A DNA stretch of 64,000 nucleotides from contig JAODLY010000034.1 in the NCBI GenBank assembly GCA_025464445.1, positions 81,256 to 145,255 on the forward strand. The letters run 5' to 3'. Below are positions 56,797-64,000 of this stretch, piece by piece. Under the pieces are notes generated by a model that had not been told where the DNA came from, ran no database searches, and saw only the letters and a list, made by a program, of their open reading frames with translations. Each line of letters begins with the position of its first letter. Position 1 is the first letter of the stretch. This DNA comes from Rhodoglobus sp. (GTDB lineage Bacteria > Actinomycetota > Actinomycetes > Actinomycetales > Microbacteriaceae). Position numbers and translations under genes: made by a program.

Positions 56797-57417
56797 CTAC
56801 TTCGCTTCGTCCTCGGCGGGAGTCTCGGCGGGAGCGTCCGCCGCAACGTCGGCGGCTTCGGTCTCAGCGTCCGCAGCTTCGTCCTCGACTACCTCGTTGT
56901 CCACGTCGACGGCCGTCTCTGCTGCAGCCTCTTCGACCTCGGCGGTCGGTTCGGCCGCGGCGTCGTCGTCAGCCTCGACGGCGGCGGGAGCCTTCGCGGG
57001 CTTTGCCGAGGCGGGCGCTGCGGCTGCGGCCTTCTTTGCCGATTTCGGCTTCGGGTTCACCGGCTCGAGCACGAGCTCGATCTGCACCATCGAAGCGTTG
57101 TCGCCCTTGCGGAAGCCGAGCTTCGTGATGCGGGTGTAGCCGCCCTCACGCAACTCGACGAGCGGCGCGATCTCGGTGAAGAGCTCGTGGATAACGCTCT
57201 TGTCGCCGATGATCGCCAGGGCACGACGACGGTTGTGCAGGTCGCCCTTCTTGGCGAACGTGATGAGGCGCTCGGCCACGGGACGCAGGCGCTTGGCCTT
57301 GGTCTCCGTCGTCTTGATGCTCTTGTGCGTGAACAGGGCCGCGGCCAGGTTCGCGAGCATGAGGCGCTCGTGGGCAGGTCCTCCGCCGAGGCGGGGGCCC
57401 TTGGTGGGTGTAGGCAT
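56797..57417 (-). CDS. rplQ: 50S ribosomal protein L17 with acidic C-terminal tail
   Basis: The L17 core spans about residues 1-118 ([18 protein letters not shown]). An Ala-, Glu- and Asp-rich tail of about 88 residues follows, starting with a short Lys/Ala-rich linker. Such tails occur in actinobacterial L17; the function is not known. The ATG at 57417 follows rpoA by 39 nt. Confidence 0.97.
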   Translation of the reverse strand: MPTPTKGPRLGGGPAHERLMLANLAAALFTHKSIKTTETKAKRLRPVAERLITFAKKGDLHNRRRALAIIGDKSVIHELFTEIAPLVELREGGYTRITKLGFRKGDNASMVQIELVLEPVNPKPKSAKKAAAAAPASAKPAKAPAAVEADDDAAAEPTAEVEEAAAETAVDVDNEVVEDEAADAETEAADVAADAPAETPAEDEAK

Positions 57418-57456
57418 TGTCAGTATCTCCAGTAACTAGAACGTCGAGGCTAAGGC

Positions 57457-58452
57457 CTAGGCGTTGGTCTCTTCGTCGTCGTAGCCGCCGTAGAAGTGAG
57501 CGCCGTCAAAGCCGGGAACGCTGTCCTTGAGCGAAAGGCCCATCTCGACGAGCTTGTCCTTGACCTCGTCGACGGACTTCTGCCCGAAGTTGCGGATGTT
57601 CATGAGCTGTGTCTCCGACAGGGCGACGAGCTCACTCACGGTGTTGATGCCCTCGCGCTTGAGGCAGTTGTAGCTGCGCACGCTCAGGTCGAGATCCTCG
57701 ATCGGCATCGACAGCTCGCTTGAGAGCACGGCGTCGACAGGGGCCGGTCCGATCTCGATGCCTTCCGCCGCACTGTTGAGCTCGCGGGCGAGCCCGAACA
57801 GCTCGGTGAGGGTGCGGCCGGCTGATGCGACAGCATCGCGCGGGGTGATCGCCGACTTGGTCTCGACATCCACGACCAGACGGTCGAAGTCGGTGCGCTC
57901 ACCGGCGCGAGTCGCCTCGACGCGGTAGGTGACCTTGAGCACTGGCGAGTAGATCGAGTCGATCGGGATCTGCCCGGCCTCGCTGAACTCGCTGCGGTTC
58001 TGGGTGGCGGAGACATAGCCGCGACCGCGCTCGATGGTCAGTTCGAGTTCGAACTTGGCCTTCTCGTTGAGGGTCGCGATGACGAGCTCCGGGTTGTGGA
58101 TCTCGACACCGGCGGGGGCGGAGATGTCGGCGGCCGTGACCTCACCGGCGCCCTGCTTGCGCAGGTAAGCGGTGATGGGCTCGTCGTGCTCGCTCGAGAC
58201 CACGAGGTTCTTGATGTTCAGGATGACCTCGGTGACGTCTTCCTTCACGCCGGCGACGGTGCTGAACTCGTGCAGCACCCCGTCGATTCGAATGCTTGTG
58301 ACTGCTGCCCCCGGAATCGAGGAGAGCAGGGTGCGGCGAAGGGAGTTTCCGAGGGTGTACCCGAAACCGGGCTCAAGCGGTTCGATGACGAACCGCGAAC
58401 GGAACTCGGAGATGTTCTCTTCGGCAAGAGTTGGGCGCTGTGCGATGAGCAC
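57457..58452 (-). CDS. rpoA: RNA polymerase alpha subunit
   Basis: This 331-residue subunit has an N-terminal assembly domain ([20 protein letters not shown]) and a C-terminal promoter-contact domain ([19 protein letters not shown]). The GTG start has AAAGGAA upstream. rpsK precedes it directly; rpsD, usual between them in many bacteria, is absent. Confidence 0.98.
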   Translation of the reverse strand: MLIAQRPTLAEENISEFRSRFVIEPLEPGFGYTLGNSLRRTLLSSIPGAAVTSIRIDGVLHEFSTVAGVKEDVTEVILNIKNLVVSSEHDEPITAYLRKQGAGEVTAADISAPAGVEIHNPELVIATLNEKAKFELELTIERGRGYVSATQNRSEFSEAGQIPIDSIYSPVLKVTYRVEATRAGERTDFDRLVVDVETKSAITPRDAVASAGRTLTELFGLARELNSAAEGIEIGPAPVDAVLSSELSMPIEDLDLSVRSYNCLKREGINTVSELVALSETQLMNIRNFGQKSVDEVKDKLVEMGLSLKDSVPGFDGAHFYGGYDDEETNA

Positions 58453-58620
58453 TGGTGATTCCTTTCGGCGAGGTGTCCGCTATTTGACACCTGGATGCGA
58501 CGAGTGGCTGGCCCGTCGTTCTATTGAGTTATCGAGGGTGTGACTTGTGTTGCGGGCGTGAGCCCATCAGCCGGTGACCGCGTCGGCGCGAAGCGCTAGC
58601 GTGGCCACCGGCCAGAGAGA

Positions 58621-59019
58621 TCAGACGCGCCGGCGCTTGGGCGGACGGCACCCGTTGTGCGCCTGGGGCGTGACATCGTTGATCGAGCCGACCTCCAGGC
58701 CGGCGGCCTGGAGAGAGCGGATCGCGGTCTCGCGGCCTGAGCCGGGTCCCTTGACGAAGACGTCGACCTTCTTCATGCCGTGCTCCTGCGCCTGGCGTGC
58801 AGCGGATTCCGCTGCGAGCTGGGCAGCGTATGGGGTCGACTTGCGCGAGCCCTTGAAGCCGACAGCGCCGGAGGATGCCCAGCTGATGACGGCCCCACTC
58901 GGGTCGGTGATCGAGACGATCGTGTTGTTGAACGTCGACTTGATGTGGGCCTGGCCCAGCGCGATGTTCTTCTTTTCCTTGCGGCGCGGCTTGCGCGCAG
59001 CGGCCTTCGGTGCAGCCAT
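58621..59019 (-). CDS. rpsK: 30S ribosomal protein S11
   Basis: This 132-residue protein shows [16 protein letters not shown] and the C-terminal [13 protein letters not shown]. Its ATG overlaps the rpsM stop (TAATG). Confidence 0.98.
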   Translation of the reverse strand: MAAPKAAARKPRRKEKKNIALGQAHIKSTFNNTIVSITDPSGAVISWASSGAVGFKGSRKSTPYAAQLAAESAARQAQEHGMKKVDVFVKGPGSGRETAIRSLQAAGLEVGSINDVTPQAHNGCRPPKRRRV

Positions 59020-59399
59020 TACTTGCGTCCCGCCTTCTTCTTGCCGGCAACTGTGCGCTTCGGGCCCTTGCGGGTGCGAGCGTTGGTCTTGGTGCGCTGT
59101 CCGTGCACGGGCAGGCCGCGACGGTGGCGGATCCCCTGGTAGCTGCCGATCTCGACCTTGCGGCGGATGTCGGCGGCGACCTCGCGACGGAGGTCGCCCT
59201 CTACCTTGAAGTTTCCTTCGATGTAGTCGCGCAGTGCGATGAGCTGGTCATCGGTCAGATCCTTGACGCGGATCTCCCCGCTGATCTCGGTGTCGGCGAG
59301 GGTTTTGAGGGCCCTCGTGCGGCCAACACCGTAGATGTAAGTCAGTGCGACCTCAACGCGCTTGTCGCGCGGGATGTCGACGCCGGCTAGACGTGCCAT
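59019..59399 (-). CDS. rpsM: 30S ribosomal protein S13
   Basis: This 126-residue protein shows [26 protein letters not shown] in its first part and [20 protein letters not shown] near the C-terminus. It follows rpmJ with a 134-nt spacer. Confidence 0.98.
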   Translation of the reverse strand: MARLAGVDIPRDKRVEVALTYIYGVGRTRALKTLADTEISGEIRVKDLTDDQLIALRDYIEGNFKVEGDLRREVAADIRRKVEIGSYQGIRHRRGLPVHGQRTKTNARTRKGPKRTVAGKKKAGRK

Positions 59400-59533
59400 G
59401 TTACGTCTCCCTTATGGAGTCTTGTGGAGGTGATGGACAACACCGGTGCGAAGGCCTCCAACCCTCGGTGTCCCCTCACTGCGCCTATTAGGCGCCGGGA
59501 GGTTCCTGGTGCTGCTCGTGTATTCGGTTGTGC

Positions 59534-59650
59534 TCAGCCCTGGCGCTGCTTGTGACGCGGGTTTGACTTGCAGATCACCATGACGTTTCCATTGCGGCGG
59601 ATGACGCGGCAGTGGTCACAGATGGGCTTGACGCTGGGATTGACCTTCAT
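59534..59650 (-). CDS. rpmJ: 50S ribosomal protein L36
   Basis: This 38-codon gene is complete ([20 protein letters not shown], then [19 protein letters not shown]). Three Cys and one His (C11, C14, C27, H33) form the zinc-binding set of the C+ form. ATG 59650 has AAGGAAA upstream. It is shorter than most ORF searches report. Confidence 0.97.
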   Translation of the reverse strand: MKVNPSVKPICDHCRVIRRNGNVMVICKSNPRHKQRQG

Positions 59651-59751
59651 TGTGTTTCCTTGCACTCGCTGTCTTCGTACCCACGGAATGCCGTGGGCCG
59701 TTACTTTCCAGCGCGATCCTTGCCAGTTACGGCATTACTTGTAGCGGTGGC

Positions 59752-59973
59752 CTATTTGTATCTGTAGGTAATGCGGCCACGGGTCAGGTCATATGGGCTC
59801 AACTCGACGACTACCCGGTCCTCAGGAAGGATCCGGATGTAGTTCTGTCGCATCTTGCCCGAGATGTGGGCGAGTACTCTGTGTCCGTTGGTCAGCTCAA
59901 CGCGAAACATCGCGTTGGGCAGAGCTTCGACAACTGCGCCTTCGATCTCGATGACACCGTCTTTTTTGGCCAT
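59752..59973 (-). CDS. infA: Translation initiation factor IF-1
   Basis: This 73-residue OB-fold protein is full length and typical ([20 protein letters not shown], ending GRITYRYK). It starts the infA-rpmJ-rpsM-rpsK-rpoA-rplQ transcript. A 193-nt gap to the small membrane gene upstream holds its promoter, which I cannot place with confidence, and a hairpin at 60049-60064. Confidence 0.98.
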   Translation of the reverse strand: MAKKDGVIEIEGAVVEALPNAMFRVELTNGHRVLAHISGKMRQNYIRILPEDRVVVELSPYDLTRGRITYRYK

Positions 59974-60048
59974 AGCCTCTTCGTCGCTATAAGTGGGGAT
60001 TCGCTGGTCTGCGGGGATTTAATGCTTCCGTCAATGACAAAGGCCGTT

Positions 60049-60064
60049 GTTCTCGAGAGAGAAC
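60049..60064. other. Hairpin upstream of infA
   Basis: A perfect 6-bp inverted repeat (GTTCTC-GAGA-GAGAAC) lies 76 nt before infA. It could end the map transcript or be a regulatory site. Confidence 0.3.
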
Positions 60065-60166
60065 TGCGGGCACGACAAAATCGGCCGGAAACACCAAAGA
60101 TCAAGCTTAGGTCATTCCCGGGCGTTTCGCCACCACGGTGCTATAAGCCTCCGGCGAACGCGCCCT

Positions 60167-60376
60167 TCAGGCAGGATCGCCCGGGAGGAGGTGGGGCAGC
60201 ACAAAGACGGCAAGGAGGACTAGCCCGAGAATGACTGCGGCGACCGCAGCAATGACGACGGCCACGGCGAGCACCATCAACCCGATGCGAACCGTTCGGC
60301 GGGATGCACTCTCCCCGGACTTGGGCACGTCTGCAGGAGCAAACAAGTCGTCGCTCGACTGGCCCGCGCCGGTCAT
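60167..60376 (-). CDS. Small single-helix membrane protein
   Basis: This 69-residue protein has a hydrophilic N-terminal half, a basic stretch (SRRTVRIG) and one transmembrane helix. Its ATG overlaps the map stop by 4 nt, so it is translated from the secY-adk-map transcript. I do not recognise the family. Confidence 0.7.
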   Translation of the reverse strand: MTGAGQSSDDLFAPADVPKSGESASRRTVRIGLMVLAVAVVIAAVAAVILGLVLLAVFVLPHLLPGDPA

Positions 60377-61206
60377 TTCGGCTCCACCGGGGTGACGCCG
60401 AAGGGCGCGAGTCCCGCCGCTCCCCCATCGTCGGCGGTGAGCACCCAGAGTCCACCGGCGTGCACGGCGACGGAGTGCTCCCAGTGCGCCGCATCCGAGC
60501 CGTCATCGGTCGCGACCGTCCAGTCGTCGTCGAGCACGTGCGTCTCGATGCCACCCGCCGTCACCATGGGTTCGATCGCCACGACGAGGCCGGGCTTGAT
60601 CTCGGGGCCTCCGGGACGCACGCGGTAGTTGAACACAGGTGGTTCCTCGTGCATCGAGCGGCCGATACCGTGGCCGACATAATCCTCGAGAATGCCGTAG
60701 CGTCCGCGGCCGGCCACGGCGTCCTCGATAACCCCGCCGAGTTCGTTGAGGCGACCTGCCGATGCCAGCGCGGCGATGCCTGCCCACAGCCCGAGCTCGG
60801 TGGCATCCGCGAGAGCCTGGCGTTTAGCCACCACTTCCGGTCTTGATGGGTCGGGCACGACGACAGTGAATGCCGCATCCCCGTTCCAGCCGCCGAACTC
60901 CGCCCCGCTGTCGACAGAGAGGATGTCGCCTGGCTCCAGTACCCGCGCCCCGGGCACGCCATGAACGACCTCGTCGTTGACCGACGTGCACAGGGTGTGG
61001 ATGTAGCCCGGCTCCTTCATGAAGTTCGGCACAGCCCCCGCATCCCGGATTGCGGCTTCGGCAATCGCGTCGAGCTCGAGAGTGGTCACACCCGGCCTGA
61101 TTGCGGCACGTACTGCCGCGAGGGACGCAGCCGTGATGCGGCCGGGTTCGAGCATGAGCCGGAGTTCAGCCGGTGACTTGTAGATCTTCCTGCCCCCGAA
61201 CGCCAC
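60373..61206 (-). CDS. map: Type I methionine aminopeptidase
   Basis: This 277-residue enzyme removes N-terminal Met. Metal ligands are visible in SVDSGAEFGGWNGDAAF, GHGIGRSMHEEP, AIEPMV and HWEHSVAV. The GTG start at 61206 follows the adk stop by 3 nt. Confidence 0.97.
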   Translation of the reverse strand: MAFGGRKIYKSPAELRLMLEPGRITAASLAAVRAAIRPGVTTLELDAIAEAAIRDAGAVPNFMKEPGYIHTLCTSVNDEVVHGVPGARVLEPGDILSVDSGAEFGGWNGDAAFTVVVPDPSRPEVVAKRQALADATELGLWAGIAALASAGRLNELGGVIEDAVAGRGRYGILEDYVGHGIGRSMHEEPPVFNYRVRPGGPEIKPGLVVAIEPMVTAGGIETHVLDDDWTVATDDGSDAAHWEHSVAVHAGGLWVLTADDGGAAGLAPFGVTPVEPK

Positions 61207-61209
61207 AGC

Positions 61210-61818
61210 TCAGAGCACGCCCTCCGGCGCGGTGTCCGGGAGGGCGATTCCTCGCTCGGCAAGGGCGGCGATGATGCGCTCGGTGACCTCGTCGATATCG
61301 CCGAGTGCGTCGATCTTCACGAGAACCCCGCGACCGTCGTAGACGTCGATGAGAGGTTCGGTCTGTTCGCGGTACACCTGCAGCCTGTGTCGCACGACGG
61401 CTTCGTCGTCGTCGCTGCGCCCCTGCTCGATGGCCCGCTTGCGCAGACGCTTGACCACGACATCCGGATCCGCGACGAGCTCGATCACCGCGTCAAGGGC
61501 GGCGCCGTGTCCGTTCAGAAATTCGTCAAGTTCGCGCACCTGGTCTGTCGTGCGCGGGTAGCCGTCCAGCAGGAAGCCGTGCTCGGCATCCGGTTCGGCC
61601 AGGCGGTGCCTGATGAGGTCGTTGGTAAGCGAGTCCGGGACGTTGTCCCCGGCCTCCATGTATGCCTTCGCCTGCTTGCCCAGCGGGGTTTCGTTCTTCA
61701 CGTTGCTGCGGAAGATATCGCCGGTGGAGATCGCCGGAATCAGGTATGCCTCAGCGAGTCGGACCGCCTGCGTACCTTTTCCTGCGCCGGGCGGCCCGAT
61801 GAGGAGCAGCCGGCTCAA
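61210..61818 (-). CDS. adk: Adenylate kinase, short-lid form
   Basis: This 202-residue kinase has the P-loop [10 protein letters not shown] (8-17) and the FLLDGYPRT motif. The lid is short ([14 protein letters not shown]) and lacks zinc Cys residues, as usual in Actinobacteria. The TTG start overlaps the secY stop (TTGA). Confidence 0.97.
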   Translation of the reverse strand: MSRLLLIGPPGAGKGTQAVRLAEAYLIPAISTGDIFRSNVKNETPLGKQAKAYMEAGDNVPDSLTNDLIRHRLAEPDAEHGFLLDGYPRTTDQVRELDEFLNGHGAALDAVIELVADPDVVVKRLRKRAIEQGRSDDDEAVVRHRLQVYREQTEPLIDVYDGRGVLVKIDALGDIDEVTERIIAALAERGIALPDTAPEGVL

Positions 61819-63140
61819 CGGAGCAGGCCCTCGTAATGACGCTGCTGCAACTGGGAATCGATCTGCTTGACTGTCTCGAGGCCGACGCCGACGATGATCA
61901 GGATGCTGGCGCCACCGAATGGGAAGTTCGTGTTCGCCTGCACCAGCACGAGAGCGATCAACGGGATCAGGGCGATGAGCCCGAGATACAGCGAGCCAGG
62001 CAGCGTCACGCGCGTGAGCACATAGTCGAGGTACTCGGCGGTGGGGCGCCCGGCACGGATGCCCGGGATGAACCCGCCGTACTTCTTCATGTTGTCGGCG
62101 ACCTCTTCGGGGTTGAAGGTGATCGCGACGTAGAAGTAGGTGAAGCCGACGATGAGCAGGAAGTACAGGAGCATGTAGAGCGGGTGATCGCCCTTTGTCA
62201 GGTAGTTCTGGATCCAGGTGACCCAGCCTGCCGGCGTATCCCCGGCCTTGGGCTGGTTGAACTGCGCGATCAGGGCAGGCAGGTAGAGCAGGGATGACGC
62301 GAAGATCACGGGCACGACGCCGGCCATGTTGACCTTGATCGGGATGTACGTGTTGTTACCGCCATACGTGCGCCTGCCGACCATGCGCTTCGCGTACTGC
62401 ACGGGAATTCGCCGCTGCGATTGCTCGACGAACACGACGAGAGCCATGATGACGATCCCGATCGCGATGACTGCGATGAAGATCTGCACGCCCTTGGCCT
62501 GGAAGATGCTGCCGAGCGCGTTGGGGAAGCGGGCGGAGATCGAGGTGAAGATGAGCAGCGACATCCCGTTGCCGATGCCACGCTCGGTGATGAGCTCACC
62601 CATCCACATGATCAGGCCGGTGCCGGCCGTCATGGTGATGACCATGAGCATGATGGCGTACCAGGCGTCGTTGGTGATGAGCTGGCTGCACTCTGCGACT
62701 CCCGAGTTGGACGGGAAGAGCGCGCCGCTACGGGCGACTGTGATGAGCGTCGTCGACTGCAGCACGCCGAGCGCGATCGTGAGGTAGCGGGTGTACTGCG
62801 TGAGGCGTGACTGGCCCGCCTGGCCCTCCTTGTAGAGGGTTTCAAAGTGTGGGATGACCACGCGCAACAACTGCACGATGATCGATGCGGTGATGTACGG
62901 CATGATGCCGAGCGCGAAGATCGACAGCTGCAGCAGTGCGCCGCCGCTGAAGAGGTTGACGAGGTCGTACAACCCTGAGGTGCCCGCGTTGCTCGCGAGA
63001 CATACCTGCACGTTGCCGAAGTCGACGAACGGGGCCGGGATGAACGAACCGAGACGGAACAGCGCAACGATGCCGAGCGTGAACCCGATCTTCCTGCGAA
63101 GGTCAGGCGTGCGGAAAATCCGCGCGACAGCTCTGAACAC
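61815..63140 (-). CDS. secY: Protein translocase subunit SecY
   Basis: This 441-residue protein forms the Sec channel, with ten transmembrane helices, the N-terminal [15 protein letters not shown] and the cytoplasmic loop [22 protein letters not shown]. The GTG start has GGAGG upstream. It lies between rplO and adk, the canonical order. Confidence 0.98.
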   Translation of the reverse strand: MFRAVARIFRTPDLRRKIGFTLGIVALFRLGSFIPAPFVDFGNVQVCLASNAGTSGLYDLVNLFSGGALLQLSIFALGIMPYITASIIVQLLRVVIPHFETLYKEGQAGQSRLTQYTRYLTIALGVLQSTTLITVARSGALFPSNSGVAECSQLITNDAWYAIMLMVITMTAGTGLIMWMGELITERGIGNGMSLLIFTSISARFPNALGSIFQAKGVQIFIAVIAIGIVIMALVVFVEQSQRRIPVQYAKRMVGRRTYGGNNTYIPIKVNMAGVVPVIFASSLLYLPALIAQFNQPKAGDTPAGWVTWIQNYLTKGDHPLYMLLYFLLIVGFTYFYVAITFNPEEVADNMKKYGGFIPGIRAGRPTAEYLDYVLTRVTLPGSLYLGLIALIPLIALVLVQANTNFPFGGASILIIVGVGLETVKQIDSQLQQRHYEGLLR

Positions 63141-63167
63141 AAGGGCCTCCGATATCTATGTACTGCA

Positions 63168-63200
63168 GCCGAGTGGGGCCCGGGTAAGGAGCCCCACTCG
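63168..63200 (-). other. Hairpin between rplO and secY
   Basis: A 10-bp perfect stem (CGAGTGGGGC and its complement) with an 11- to 13-nt loop lies 17 nt after the rplO stop. No T-run follows; it may tune secY expression or mRNA processing. Confidence 0.45.
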
Positions 63201-63216
63201 AATCCCCGAGGGGGAA

Positions 63217-63903
63217 CTACTTGACCGAACCGCCAGCGGCAACGATCTTCTGCTCAGCGGAGCCGGAGACCTTGTCGACTGCAACGTTCAGCTTAACCGC
63301 AATATCGCCATCCCCAAGAACCTTGACCTTCTCGTTCTTGCGTACCGCGCCCTTCGCGACCAGGTCGCCGATGGTGACCTCGCCGCCCTTGGGGTAGAGC
63401 TCGGCGAGCTTTTCGAGGTTCACGACCTGGTACTCGACGCGGAACGGGTTCTTGAACCCGCGCAGCTTCGGGGAGCGCATCACGAAGCCGATGTTTCCGG
63501 CCTCGAAACCGGGGCGCACCGAATAGCGCGCCTTCGTTCCCTTGGTGCCGCGACCTGCGGTCTTGCCCTTCGAACCCTCACCGCGTCCAACGCGGGTCTT
63601 GTCCTTCTTGGCACCGGCGGCGGGGCGGAGGTGATGCATCTTGAGCACCTGCGGGCGCGACGGGACGTCGGCCTTTGGGGCCTTCTTCGCGGGCGCGGTC
63701 TTGGCAGCGGGTGCCTTGGCAGACGCGGCAGCATCCGACTTCGCGGCGGCGGCCTTGGGGGCAGCTTCCGCTTTCGGGGCGGCCTTGGCTGCCGGAGCCT
63801 TCGCGGCAGCCGGCTTGTCGGCGGCAGCCTTTGGGGCGGCCACCTTCGCGGGCGCCTTGGCGGTGGCCGCCTTAGGGGCGGCCTCCTTCTTCTCTTCAGC
63901 CAT
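63217..63903 (-). CDS. rplO: 50S ribosomal protein L15 with histone-H1-like N-terminal extension
   Basis: The L15 core begins near residue 88 ([20 protein letters not shown]). It is preceded by about 85 residues of Lys/Ala/Pro low-complexity sequence (repeating [16 protein letters not shown] units) resembling a histone H1 tail. Ordinary L15 is about 145-150 residues. The ATG overlaps the rpmD stop by one base. Confidence 0.96.
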   Translation of the reverse strand: MAEEKKEAAPKAATAKAPAKVAAPKAAADKPAAAKAPAAKAAPKAEAAPKAAAAKSDAAASAKAPAAKTAPAKKAPKADVPSRPQVLKMHHLRPAAGAKKDKTRVGRGEGSKGKTAGRGTKGTKARYSVRPGFEAGNIGFVMRSPKLRGFKNPFRVEYQVVNLEKLAELYPKGGEVTIGDLVAKGAVRKNEKVKVLGDGDIAVKLNVAVDKVSGSAEQKIVAAGGSVK

Positions 63904-64000
63904 TAGTCAATCTCCTCGACCTTGACAAGGTGAGCGACCGTGCGCACGTAGCCACGGTTCTGCGAGTTGTCCTCGCGCACAACCACGTCACCGATGCGGT
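63903..64000 (-). CDS. rpmD: 50S ribosomal protein L30 (5' end beyond window)
   Basis: The last 32 codons of L30 are visible ([20 protein letters not shown], then [11 protein letters not shown] and TAA). The gene enters from the right edge. Its stop overlaps the rplO start (TAATG). Confidence 0.93.
   Translation of the reverse strand, partial: RIGDVVVREDNSQNRGYVRTVAHLVKVEEID

Overview
The window is a GC-rich bacterial chromosome segment with densely packed genes, many GTG and TTG starts and many 4-nt stop/start overlaps. Gene content and order point to an actinobacterium of the order Micrococcales, most likely Microbacteriaceae. The clues are a perM-like/purN/purH cluster, a guaB3 paralogue beside guaB, LigC plus a stand-alone primase-polymerase domain, an orphan groES under CIRCE control, and no rpsD between rpsK and rpoA. 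The family-level placement is inference from gene order. The window is chromosomal core with small accessory inserts. I saw no tRNA, rRNA, insertion sequence, prophage or CRISPR array.

Layout. 1-2.8 kb: a heterodimeric ABC exporter pair, one partner cut by the window edge, with a candidate leader-peptide ORF. 2.9-8.1 kb: a membrane-fused dimethylargininase-like protein, then purH, purN, a PerM-like membrane protein and a small membrane protein. 8.1-12.2 kb: a dihydroxyacetone uptake and phosphorylation operon (channel-dhaK-dhaL-dhaM) divergent from an IclR regulator, with two clean palindromes between them. 12.2-24.8 kb: a secreted peptidase-like lipoprotein, sucCD, a DUF2236 oxygenase-like gene, a GT-C mannosyltransferase-like gene, an RNB nuclease, UvrD/PcrA, a glycerophosphodiesterase, and small membrane proteins including a Bax-inhibitor-1 homologue. 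24.9-32.4 kb: guaA (broken by an in-frame TGA), DUF3817, SURF1, a two-part K+/H+ antiporter, guaB3 and guaB. 32.7-39.6 kb: a branched-chain-amino-acid-type ABC importer (livHMGF) and two solute-binding lipoproteins. 39.6-42.8 kb: rarD, groES and a THUMP-like methyltransferase. 42.9-51.2 kb: tsaD-rimI-tsaB-tsaE-alr-acpS-glmS, coaA and glmM (tRNA t6A modification plus cell-wall precursor supply). 51.2-64 kb: rpsI-rplM, truA, a repair insert (ligC, primase-polymerase, GNAT), then the distal S10/spc/alpha ribosomal region from rplQ to rpmD.

Functional themes are purine synthesis (purH, purN, guaA, guaB, guaB3), translation and secretion, cell-wall precursors, and solute transport. Regulation can be read at several places. 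Fifteen genes have a TANNNT -10 hexamer placed 6-9 nt before the start codon, mostly 6-7, which is the signature of leaderless or near-leaderless mRNAs. groES has two CIRCE operators. The dha operon has a palindrome over its -10 element.

Main points for a second look: (1) the in-frame TGA in an otherwise intact guaA; (2) a family of three long, nearly identical intergenic palindromes, each between convergent genes, plus two unrelated long inverted repeats; (3) the small ORF ahead of the ABC exporter; (4) two unusual domain fusions (membrane domain + dimethylargininase-like; secreted beta-domain + LivH permease); (5) a LigC/primase-polymerase insert splitting rplQ from truA. No clearly new multi-gene system stands out; the palindrome family is the least explained element.
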